Shown here in pieces: positions 1 through 5,985 of a stretch of 6,348 nucleotides of DNA. The stretch's first letter is position 1. Each line of letters starts with the position of its first letter. This stretch comes from Candidatus Aminicenantota bacterium (lineage in GTDB: Bacteria; Acidobacteriota; Aminicenantia; Aminicenantales; Saccharicenantaceae): positions 1-6,348 of the forward strand of contig JAPKZE010000006.1 of assembly GCA_026393955.1 (NCBI GenBank), written 5' to 3'. The position numbers were made by a program, and so were the translations under genes. The notes below the pieces were generated by a model, which did no database searches, was not told the origin of the DNA, and worked only from the letters and a program-made list of their open reading frames with translations.

Positions 1-872
1 TTGTCGTGCGGCCAGATCTCGGCCAGCGTCGACCAGGCGCCGACGTCCGACCAGCCGAAATCGCCGTCGGCGACGAGGACGCCGTCCGTCTTCTCCATCA
101 GGGCGTAATCGATCGACAGGGCCGGGGCCAGCCGGAACGCGTCTTTGAGCCGGGCGGCGCTCCCCGACTTCAAGGCCGCGACCATGGCCGTCCAGGCGGG
201 CTCGAGCTCGGGCGCGAACCGCTCGATCTTCTCGGCGAAGACGCCGGCCCGCCACAGGAACATCCCCGAGTTCCAGGCGTGATCACCGGAGGCCAGGTAT
301 TCGTCGGCCAGGGCCAGGCCCGGCTTCTCCTTGAATCCCCGGACAGGATAGAAGACCGTGCCGCCGATCCGCCGGCCGGCCTCCCGGTCGTGCCGGATGT
401 AGCCGTAACCAGTGGCCGGATAGGTCGGCGGGATGCCGAAGGTGACGAAGACGCGCTCGCGGGCCGCGGCTTCGACGCCGGCCTTGAGCCGGACGAGGAA
501 TCTGGCCGCGTCGCGGATGAGGTGGTCGGCCGGCAGCACCGCGACGACGGCCTCGGGATTCTCGAGCCAGACGCGGGCCGTCGCCAGCATCAGGGCCGGG
601 GCGGTGTTCCGGGCCTCGGGCTCGACGAGGAAGCTCGCCTTGGGCAGCCGCGGCAGGAGCTTGCGGGCCAGGCGGGTCTGCCCGGCGTCGGCGACGAGCG
701 TTATCCGCCGCGGCGGGACGAGCGGACGGACGCGCCGGACCGTTTCGAGGAGCATCGGGTCGCGCCCGGTGATACGGAGGAATTGCTTGGGCCGGGCGGC
801 CCGGCCCAGCGGCCAGAACCGGGTGCCCCGGCCGCCCGCCAGGATGACGGCCCGGACGTCCCGTCCCGTCAT
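1..872 (-). CDS. manC: Mannose-1-phosphate guanylyltransferase, 3' end cut by the left edge
   Basis: This enzyme joins mannose-1-phosphate to GTP to give GDP-mannose, the cytoplasmic donor for mannose, fucose and rhamnose in surface polysaccharides. The frame is open from ATG 872-870 to the left edge, giving 290 residues; single-domain family members are about 350-360, so roughly 60 are missing. Visible motifs in order are the nucleotide-binding GGRGTRFWPLGR (13-24), PKQF (28-31), PEARNTAPA (85-93), LPADH (113-117), TGYGYI (154-159), FKEKP (180-184, usually FVEKP), WNSGMF (200-205), DYALMEK (255-261) and GWSDVGAW (273-280). The start overlaps the upstream mutase stop by 4 bases (ATGA) with no clear Shine-Dalgarno, so translation is probably coupled to that gene. 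The mutase supplies its substrate. A C-terminal phosphomannose isomerase domain, as in the longer two-domain form, cannot be excluded because the end is missing. Recognised directly from the motifs; the family is very secure. Confidence 0.95.
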   Translation of the reverse strand, partial: MTGRDVRAVILAGGRGTRFWPLGRAARPKQFLRITGRDPMLLETVRRVRPLVPPRRITLVADAGQTRLARKLLPRLPKASFLVEPEARNTAPALMLATARVWLENPEAVVAVLPADHLIRDAARFLVRLKAGVEAAARERVFVTFGIPPTYPATGYGYIRHDREAGRRIGGTVFYPVRGFKEKPGLALADEYLASGDHAWNSGMFLWRAGVFAEKIERFAPELEPAWTAMVAALKSGSAARLKDAFRLAPALSIDYALMEKTDGVLVADGDFGWSDVGAWSTLAEIWPHD

Positions 873-2236
873 GACGCCCCGAGGGAGTTGATGACCTGCT
901 GGAGGATCCCGCGGACCTCCTTCTGGATCCCGGCCAGGCCGGCTTCGGTGTCGGCCTCGAAGCGCAGGACGATGACGGCCTGGGTGTTGGAAGCCCGGAC
1001 CAGCCCCCAGCCATTGGGGAAGATGGCCCGCACGCCGTCGATGTCGATGACGGGATAGCGCGCGGTCAGCAGCCGGCGGACCTCGTCCACGATCTTGAAC
1101 TTGACCTCGTCGGAGGCGTAGATGCGGATCTCGGGCGTCGCGTAGGTCTTGGGCAAACCGGCCATCATCGCCGAGAGCGGCTCCTTCGACCGGGACAGGA
1201 TCTCGATCAAACGGGCCGAGGCGTAGATGGCGTCGTCGAAGCCGAACCAGCGGTCGTTGAAGAAGATGTGGCCGCTCATCTCGCCGGCGAGCGGCGCGTT
1301 CTCTTCTTTGATCTTTTTCTTGATCAGGGAGTGGCCGGTCCGCCACATGATCGGCTTCCCGCCGAGCTTCTCGATCTCGTCGTACAGGACCTTGGAGGCC
1401 TTGACCTCGGAGATGACGGCCGCGCCCGGCCGCGACGGCAGGATGTCGCGGGCGAAGACGATCAGGAGCTGGTCGCCCCAGAGGATCCGGCCGGCGTCGT
1501 CGACGACCCCGATCCGGTCGGCGTCGCCGTCGTAGGCGATGCCGAGCTCGGCCCCGGTCTCGCGGACCTTGGCGACGAGCATTTCCATCGCCTCGGGCAG
1601 CGTCGGATCGGGGTGGTGGTTCGGGAAGCGGCCGTCGGGCTCGCAGAAGAGCTCGACGACCTCGGCCCCCAATCTCCGCAACAACGGGACGCCCACGACG
1701 CCGCCTGTGCCGTTGCCGGCGTCGATGACGACCTTGACCGTCCGGGCGAAGCGGACGTTCCCGGCCACATAGTCAAGGTACTCGGGGACGATGTCGAGCG
1801 GCCGGACCCGGCCCTGTCCCTTGGGGAACACGCCCTTGCGGACGATCTCGTAGAGCGCCTGGATGGTCTTGCCGTAGAGCGTCTCCTCGCCGGACATCAT
1901 CTTGAAGCCGTTGTGCTCGGGCGGATTGTGGGAACCGGTGATCATGACCCCGGCCGGCATCTTGCGGTGGAAGACCGAGAAATAGAGGAGCGGCGTGGGC
2001 ACGACGCCAAGGTCGGCGACGTCGCAGCCCGTGGAAGTGAGCCCGCGGATGATGGCCCGGGAGAAGCCGGGCGAGCTCAGCCGGACGTCCCGGCCGACGG
2101 CGACGTCGTTCTGGCCGCGCCCGAGAAAGTACGTGCCCATGGCCCGGCCGAGGATCTCGACGGCCGCATCGTCGAGGTCCTGGCCGACGATGCCGCGGAT
2201 GTCGTATTCCCTGAAGATCTTCGGGTTGATGTCCAA
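869..2236 (-). CDS. algC: Phosphomannomutase/phosphoglucomutase (alpha-D-phosphohexomutase, AlgC-like)
   Basis: Interconverts hexose-6-phosphate and hexose-1-phosphate in the cytoplasm; beside manC its likely main job is mannose-6-P to mannose-1-P. The 455 residues match the family length. Visible are YDIRG (11-15), the TGSHNPP active-site loop with phosphoserine Ser102 (100-106), metal-binding DGDADR (236-241), sugar-binding GEMSGH followed by RWFGFDD (318-335), and the phosphate-binding RASNT loop (414-418). The GEMSGH motif is that of the dual PMM/PGM enzymes; phosphoglucosamine mutase is less likely on this motif set, and glucose activity cannot be judged from sequence. The start is TTG at 2236-2234: an in-frame stop lies 15 bases upstream, no ATG or GTG falls between, and a strong GAGGAGGG sits 5 bases away. 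The next ATG is codon 34, past conserved sequence. The gene lies 15 bases after pyrG and overlaps manC by 4, so the three appear cotranscribed. The symbol could equally be manB. Confidence 0.95.
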   Translation of the reverse strand: MDINPKIFREYDIRGIVGQDLDDAAVEILGRAMGTYFLGRGQNDVAVGRDVRLSSPGFSRAIIRGLTSTGCDVADLGVVPTPLLYFSVFHRKMPAGVMITGSHNPPEHNGFKMMSGEETLYGKTIQALYEIVRKGVFPKGQGRVRPLDIVPEYLDYVAGNVRFARTVKVVIDAGNGTGGVVGVPLLRRLGAEVVELFCEPDGRFPNHHPDPTLPEAMEMLVAKVRETGAELGIAYDGDADRIGVVDDAGRILWGDQLLIVFARDILPSRPGAAVISEVKASKVLYDEIEKLGGKPIMWRTGHSLIKKKIKEENAPLAGEMSGHIFFNDRWFGFDDAIYASARLIEILSRSKEPLSAMMAGLPKTYATPEIRIYASDEVKFKIVDEVRRLLTARYPVIDIDGVRAIFPNGWGLVRASNTQAVIVLRFEADTEAGLAGIQKEVRGILQQVINSLGAS

Positions 2237-2240
2237 GACA

Positions 2241-2248
2241 CCCTCCTC
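2241..2248 (-). promoter_or_regulatory. Strong Shine-Dalgarno of the phosphohexomutase gene
   Basis: GAGGAGGG on the minus strand, inside the 15-base gap after pyrG. The AGGAGG core (2247-2242) ends 5 bases before TTG 2236. It matters because it decides the start: it is the only initiation signal between the pyrG stop and the mutase's first conserved motif, and it supports the rare TTG codon. Confidence 0.85.
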
Positions 2249-2251
2249 ACT

Positions 2252-3865
2252 TCATTTCGCCCGGCCCTCCTGGCGGCGCCGGGCATAGCTGGCCCCGATG
2301 AAAGCCTTGAAGAGCGGATGCGGGGCCAGGGGCTTCGACTTGAACTCGGGGTGGAACTGACAGCCCAGGAACCAGGGGTGGCCGGGGGCTTCGACGATCT
2401 CCACCAGCCCGTAGTCGGGATTGATCCCGGAGAAGATCAGGCCCGCGTCGGCCAGCGCGTCCTTGTAGGCCGGGTTGAACTCGAACCGATGGCGGTGGCG
2501 CTCCGAGATCCGCAGGGCCCGATAGGCCTTGTGGGCCAGCGAGTCCTTCTTGAGGTCGCAGCGGTACTGCCCGAGCCGCATGGTCCCCCCGATATCGGCG
2601 TCCAGGGCCAGCTCGCGCCAGCGGACGATGACCTTGTGCGGCGCGTCCGGGACGAACTCCGTGCTGTTGGCCTTCTTCAGCCCGGCCAGCGAGCGGGCAT
2701 ACTCGATGGACGCGCACTGCATGCCCAGACAGAGCCCGAAGAACGGGACGTTGTTCTCGCGGGCGTACGTGACGGCCCGGATCTTGCCCTCGATGCCGCG
2801 CTTGCCGAAGCCGCCGGGGACGAGGATGCCGTCCTTCGCGCCCAGGATCCCGGCCGGGTCCTCTTTCTCCAGCGCCTCGGCCTCGATCCAATCGATCTTG
2901 ACGCAGAGCCGGTTGGCCAGACCGCCGTGGATGAGGGCCTGGTTCAGGCTCATATAAGAATCGTGGAGGCCGGCGTACTTGCCGACGAGGCCGATCTCGA
3001 CGATATCCTTCGGGTGCTTGAGCCGGTCGACCATGGCCTCCCATGCGGCCAGGTTCTTCTTCCGGCGCGGCAGGCGGAGCATCTTGAGGATGGTCGCGTC
3101 CAGTCCCTGCGCGGCGTAGTTCAGCGGGATCTCGTAGATCGTGTCGACATCGCGGGCCGTGATGACGGCCTCGACCGGGACGTTGGTGAACAGCGCGATC
3201 TTGGATTTGAGGTCGTCCGAGAGGTCCCGGCACGTGCGGCAGAGCAGGATGTCCGGCTGGATGCCGATCGCCCGCAGCTCCTTGACGCTGTGCTGCGTCG
3301 GCTTGGTCTTGAGCTCGCCGGAGACGCCGACGAACGGGACGAGGGTCAGGTGGATGAAGAGCGTCCGGTCGGCCCCGAGCGCGAGACGGACCTGACGCGT
3401 CGCCTCGAGGAACGGCAGGCTCTCGATGTCGCCGACAGTTCCTCCTATCTCACAGATAACAATATCGTTACCGGCGGCGACGCCCTCGACCGCGGACTTG
3501 ATCATGTCGGTGACGTGGGGGATGACCTGGACGGTCTTGCCGAGGTATTCGCCCTTGCGTTCCTTGCGGATGATCGACTCGTAGATGCGCCCGGCCGTCC
3601 AGTTGTGGGCCTTGGTCGTCTTCGTCGAAGTGAAGCGCTCGTAATGACCCAGGTCCAGGTCCGTCTCCGCCCCGTCGTCGGTGACGTAGACTTCGCCGTG
3701 TTGGAACGGGCTCATCGTGCCGGGGTCGACGTTGAGATACGGATCGAGCTTCTCGATGGTGATGCGGTAGCCGTGGCTTTCGAGGAGGCGTCCGATCGAT
3801 GCGGCCGCGATGCCTTTGCCCAGGCCCGAAATAACCCCGCCGGTGATGAAGATATACTTCGTCAT
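2252..3865 (-). CDS. pyrG: CTP synthase (glutamine-hydrolysing)
   Basis: Makes CTP from UTP, ATP and glutamine, the last step of de novo pyrimidine nucleotide synthesis. The 537 residues fit the family (E. coli 545). The N-terminal synthetase domain (about 1-265) shows the nucleotide-binding GGVISGLGKG (9-18), the LDPYLNVDPGTMSPFQHGEV region (40-59), GGTVGDIES (141-149) and the KTKPTQHS nucleotide-contact segment (187-194). The C-terminal class I glutaminase domain (about 288-525) has the GLCLGMQ nucleophile loop with Cys379 and the catalytic pair His505/Glu507 in FHPEF. All catalytic residues are present, so it should be active. ATG 3865-3863 is preceded by GGAGAGG at 6 bases and gives the canonical MTKYIFITGG N-terminus. 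It is the first gene after a promoter at 3895-3923 and leads the pyrG-mutase-manC unit. CTP synthases also form filaments in many organisms; nothing in the sequence tests that here. Confidence 0.98.
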   Translation of the reverse strand: MTKYIFITGGVISGLGKGIAAASIGRLLESHGYRITIEKLDPYLNVDPGTMSPFQHGEVYVTDDGAETDLDLGHYERFTSTKTTKAHNWTAGRIYESIIRKERKGEYLGKTVQVIPHVTDMIKSAVEGVAAGNDIVICEIGGTVGDIESLPFLEATRQVRLALGADRTLFIHLTLVPFVGVSGELKTKPTQHSVKELRAIGIQPDILLCRTCRDLSDDLKSKIALFTNVPVEAVITARDVDTIYEIPLNYAAQGLDATILKMLRLPRRKKNLAAWEAMVDRLKHPKDIVEIGLVGKYAGLHDSYMSLNQALIHGGLANRLCVKIDWIEAEALEKEDPAGILGAKDGILVPGGFGKRGIEGKIRAVTYARENNVPFFGLCLGMQCASIEYARSLAGLKKANSTEFVPDAPHKVIVRWRELALDADIGGTMRLGQYRCDLKKDSLAHKAYRALRISERHRHRFEFNPAYKDALADAGLIFSGINPDYGLVEIVEAPGHPWFLGCQFHPEFKSKPLAPHPLFKAFIGASYARRRQEGRAK

Positions 3866-3894
3866 AGACAGCCTCTCCTGGAAAATACCCCCCG

Positions 3895-3923
3895 ATTATA
3901 TCCTTGGGACGCTCCGCACTCAA
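3895..3923 (-). promoter_or_regulatory. Sigma-70-type promoter for the pyrG unit
   Basis: On the minus strand TTGAGT (3923-3918) and a consensus TATAAT (3900-3895) are separated by exactly 17 bases. The -35 matches TTGACA at four of six positions. Initiation would fall near 3888-3886, at the end of a run of six G, giving a leader of only about 21-24 bases before the pyrG ATG. It lies in the only sizeable gene-free gap of the window, correctly oriented for pyrG. Strong pattern match; transcription itself is inferred. Confidence 0.8.
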
Positions 3924-3929
3924 GCGGAG
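3912..3929. repeat. Perfect 6-bp inverted repeat enclosing the pyrG -35 box
   Basis: CTCCGC (3912-3917) and GCGGAG (3924-3929) are perfect inverted copies around a 6-base centre. That centre, ACTCAA on the plus strand, is exactly the TTGAGT -35 hexamer on the minus strand. Placement suggests an operator for a dimeric repressor, but a 6-bp repeat in GC-rich DNA can arise by chance. Neither strand has a U-tract after it, so it is not an intrinsic terminator. Confidence 0.5.
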
Positions 3930-3941
3930 AAAAGCGCTTGT

Positions 3942-3974
3942 CCGGTCTTCGCGCGCCTGCGCCGCGCGGGCCGG
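3942..3974 (-). other. GC-rich hairpin just after the bactofilin gene
   Basis: An inner stem CGCGCG/CGCGCG (3950-3955 with 3963-3968, 7-base loop) is flanked by outer CCGG/CCGG arms (3942-3945 with 3971-3974) across a small internal loop. It begins a few bases beyond the bactofilin stop, where a terminator for the mnmG-parAB-bactofilin unit would be expected. No run of U follows at once; the nearest T-run in the direction of transcription is more than ten bases farther on. It may therefore be an RNA 3'-end stabiliser, a weak or factor-assisted terminator, or chance GC-rich pairing. Confidence 0.3.
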
Positions 3975-3977
3975 GGC

Positions 3978-4388
3978 TCAGACTTCGGCCGGCTCTTTGG
4001 CGGCCGGCGACCCGGTCGTCGCGGAGGCGCCGGGCCGCGGGCTGCCCTTGGTCTGGCACGTCGCTTCGAGATACGCGCCCTCCTCGACGACGAGCGTCGG
4101 CGAGAGGATGGTACCGAAGACGCGGCCCTTGTCGTGGACCTCGACCCGCTCGGTCGCCTGCAGCGTGCCGCGGATCTCGCCGTTGATGACGAGCTGGCCG
4201 ACCTTGACGTCGGCCTCGACCTTGCCCCTCTCCCCGATAACGAGCAGGGAATCCGAATTGATGGTGCCCTTGAAGGTCCCCTCGATCCGGAAAGAGCCCT
4301 TGAACGTCAGGTCGCCCTTGAACTCCGACTCCTGGTCGATGATCCCGGCGAGCTTCGTTTCGTTCAATTCGCGAGGCCTGTCTTTCAT
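3978..4388 (-). CDS. Bactofilin (polymer-forming cytoskeletal protein)
   Basis: Bactofilins polymerise without nucleotide into filaments made of a right-handed beta-helix and act as scaffolds for cell-wall enzymes, polar proteins or the chromosome-segregation machinery. The 136 residues hold a short charged N-terminus (1-13), a core (about 14-112) of glycine- and hydrophobic-rich repeats typical of the family (FKGDLTFKGSFRIEGTFKG, VGQLVINGEIRG, GRVFGTILSPTLVVEEGAYLE), and a low-complexity Pro/Ala/Ser/Gly tail (115-136) that is probably disordered. No signal peptide or membrane helix is seen, so it should be cytoplasmic or peripherally membrane-bound. ATG 4388-4386 has AAAGGAG (4402-4396) at 7 bases and overlaps the parB stop by 4 bases (ATGA). 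That coupling to parAB suggests a link to origin or ParA/ParB positioning, which is inference; in Myxococcus, bactofilins are known to help position the ParABS apparatus. Family assignment is secure, the role is not. Confidence 0.92.
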   Translation of the reverse strand: MKDRPRELNETKLAGIIDQESEFKGDLTFKGSFRIEGTFKGTINSDSLLVIGERGKVEADVKVGQLVINGEIRGTLQATERVEVHDKGRVFGTILSPTLVVEEGAYLEATCQTKGSPRPGASATTGSPAAKEPAEV

Positions 4389-5233
4389 GCGCTTACTCCT
4401 TTGATCCGGTCATAGATCCGGTTCAGATCGTCGAGGGAGAAATAAAAGATCTTGAGAACGCCCTTGTTCCGGCTGCCGGCGACGAGGACCTTGGTCCCGA
4501 GGATCTTGAGCATCTCCTCTTGCAGGGCGTGGAGGTCCGGGTCGGCCAAGCTGCGCTGGGCCCGGGGGGCCTTCTTCTTGAGCCGGTTGACCAGGGTCTC
4601 GGTGTTCCGTACCGACAGCCCCCGGTCGATGACCTGGCGGCAGCAATAGAGCTGCGTCGCGGCCTCCTCGAGGGCCAGCATGGCCCGGGCGTGACCCATC
4701 GAGATCTCGCCGTCGACCAGCTTGTCCTGGATCTCCTGAGGAAGCTTGAGGAGGCGGAGGTAGTTCGTGACCGAGCTGCGGTCCTTGCCGACCTTGTCGG
4801 CGAGCTCGTGCTGAGCATAGCCATGTTCTTCGATGAGCCTCTGGTAGGCCTGGGCGATCTCCAGGGCGTTGAGCTCTTCGCGATGGATGTTCTCGATGAG
4901 GGAGACCTCGAGCTGCTTCTCTTTGGGGATGTTCCGGATGAGGACGGGGATCTTGCGCAGGCCGGCTCTCTGGGCGGCCCGCCAACGGCGTTCCCCGACG
5001 ATGATCTTGTAGTGATCGTCCTCGGGGGCCACGATGATCGGCTGCACGATGCCCGTCTCCTTGATCGATTGGGCGAGTTCGTCAATCGTTTGGTCGTCGA
5101 ACTTGACCCGCGGTTGAAAGGGGTTGGGCTTGACGTCCTCGATATCGAGCTCGGCGAACCTCTCATCCTTGAGGATGCTGAACTCGTCCGGGATGAACGC
5201 CCCCAGACCTTTTCCCAGGGCTTTCTTGCTCAT
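4385..5233 (-). CDS. parB: Chromosome-partitioning protein ParB (CTP-dependent parS-binding clamp)
   Basis: ParB binds parS, loads as a CTP-dependent sliding clamp, spreads on DNA near the origin, recruits SMC and stimulates ParA. The 282 residues fit chromosomal ParB. It begins with the short conserved KKALGKGLGAFIP segment (3-15), which in the family stimulates ParA. The N-terminal CTP-binding domain has NPFQPR (37-42), the GERRWRAAQ box (80-88) and the second box ENIHREELN (114-122). A helix-turn-helix follows (about 141-164, ELADKVGKDRSSVTNYLRLL) with a linker and a C-terminal dimerisation domain (about 230-282). No key residue appears lost. ATG 5233-5231 overlaps the parA stop by 4 bases, and GAGGAG (5250-5245) lies at a rather long 11 bases. 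A near-consensus parS sits at 5997-6010 upstream in the same operon, so ParB may bind over its own operon. The gene is followed directly by the bactofilin. Confidence 0.97.
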   Translation of the reverse strand: MSKKALGKGLGAFIPDEFSILKDERFAELDIEDVKPNPFQPRVKFDDQTIDELAQSIKETGIVQPIIVAPEDDHYKIIVGERRWRAAQRAGLRKIPVLIRNIPKEKQLEVSLIENIHREELNALEIAQAYQRLIEEHGYAQHELADKVGKDRSSVTNYLRLLKLPQEIQDKLVDGEISMGHARAMLALEEAATQLYCCRQVIDRGLSVRNTETLVNRLKKKAPRAQRSLADPDLHALQEEMLKILGTKVLVAGSRNKGVLKIFYFSLDDLNRIYDRIKGVSA

Positions 5234-5985
5234 CGGCGAATGATCTCCTCGGCGAGGTTGAGATAGGCCTCGGCCCCCTTGGACTTGATGTCGTAGAGGG
5301 TGATGGGCTTGCCGAAGCTCGGCGCCTCGGCCAGGCGGACGCTGCGGGGAATGACGGAATCGAAGAGGATATGCTTCAGGGACTTGCGGATCTCTTCGGC
5401 GACCTGCTTGGAGAGGTTGGTCCGTTCGTCGTACATGGTCAGAAGGAGGCCCTCGATGGCCAGTTTGGGATTGAAATACGTGCGGACGGTTTCGAGTGTC
5501 TGGAAGAGGTCGGGAATTCCTTCCATACAGAAAAATTCCGTCTGCACGGGAATGACCAGGGAATCAGCTGCGGACAGGGCGTTGATGGTCAGGAATCCCA
5601 GCGAAGGCGGGCAGTCGATGACGATGTAATTGAAGAACCGCCTGGCCTTCTCGACGGCATTGACGAGACGCTTCTCCCTCTTTTCCTCCCTGTAGAGCTC
5701 CGCTTCGATCCCGGCCAGCTCGGGCGAGCAGGGACAGAGGTAGAAATTCTCCTGTTCGGTCCCGAGGATGCAGTCCATGAGGTCGCGGCCGTTCATCATG
5801 GCCTGGTAGATCCCTTTTCCGGGCTCCTTGGGCTTGGCCAGCCCCAACGTGGACATGCCCTGGGGATCGAGATCGATCAGGAGGGTTCTTCTGTTTTTGA
5901 GGGCCAAACAGGAGGACAAATTGATGGCGGTCGTGGTCTTGCCAACCCCGCCTTTCTGATTCGCGACAGCCAGGACCTTATTCAT
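5230..5985 (-). CDS. parA: Chromosome-partitioning ATPase ParA (Soj family)
   Basis: ParA is an ATP-dependent, nucleoid-binding switch that moves ParB-parS complexes apart. From ATG 5985-5983 it has 251 residues, normal for chromosomal Soj. It starts MNKVLAVANQ and carries the deviant Walker A KGGVGKTTT (11-19; signature Lys11, P-loop Lys16), the switch DLDPQG (38-43), Walker B VIDCPPS (122-128), PVQTEFF (146-152) and VIPRSVRLAEAPSFGKP (211-227), the segment with the DNA-binding arginines of the family. The residue after DPQG is Met44, where Asn is usual. An in-frame GTG at 6003-6001 would add six residues, but it has no Shine-Dalgarno and lies inside parS, so ATG is preferred because it gives the canonical N-terminus. 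That ATG has only a weak Shine-Dalgarno and overlaps the mnmG stop by 8 bases, so coupling is likely. No amphipathic N-terminal MinD-like or plasmid-type N-terminal HTH extension is present. Confidence 0.97.
   Translation of the reverse strand: MNKVLAVANQKGGVGKTTTAINLSSCLALKNRRTLLIDLDPQGMSTLGLAKPKEPGKGIYQAMMNGRDLMDCILGTEQENFYLCPCSPELAGIEAELYREEKREKRLVNAVEKARRFFNYIVIDCPPSLGFLTINALSAADSLVIPVQTEFFCMEGIPDLFQTLETVRTYFNPKLAIEGLLLTMYDERTNLSKQVAEEIRKSLKHILFDSVIPRSVRLAEAPSFGKPITLYDIKSKGAEAYLNLAEEIIRR

Noticed and set aside
283..1014. Minus-strand open frame overlapping manC in another frame
   Set aside because: Composition is mostly Arg, Pro, Gly and Ala, typical of an off-frame reading of GC-rich DNA, and it conflicts with the conserved manC frame.
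6..1058. Plus-strand open frame of 350 codons at the left edge
   Set aside because: Antisense shadow of manC and the mutase end. The minus strand encodes an unambiguous guanylyltransferase over the same bases.
3231..3236. CACGTG, a possible second parS core inside pyrG
   Set aside because: Only the central six bases match; the flanks (GG and CG) do not follow the GTTT/AAAC arms of parS.
3866..3894. pyrG leader considered as a CTP attenuator or riboswitch
   Set aside because: From the predicted start to the ATG is only about two dozen bases, too short for alternative hairpins.
3912..3929. Inverted repeat considered as an intrinsic terminator after the bactofilin
   Set aside because: No U-tract follows the stem on either strand, and it encloses the -35 element of a good promoter.
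1268..4186. Very long open frame (972 codons) on the plus strand
   Set aside because: It is antisense to the mutase, pyrG and part of the bactofilin, all with full conserved motifs. Its translation is rich in Asp, Gly, Arg, Leu and Val with no recognisable domain. Stop-free antisense frames are expected in GC-rich genes, and pyrG and the mutase share one frame, which lengthens it.
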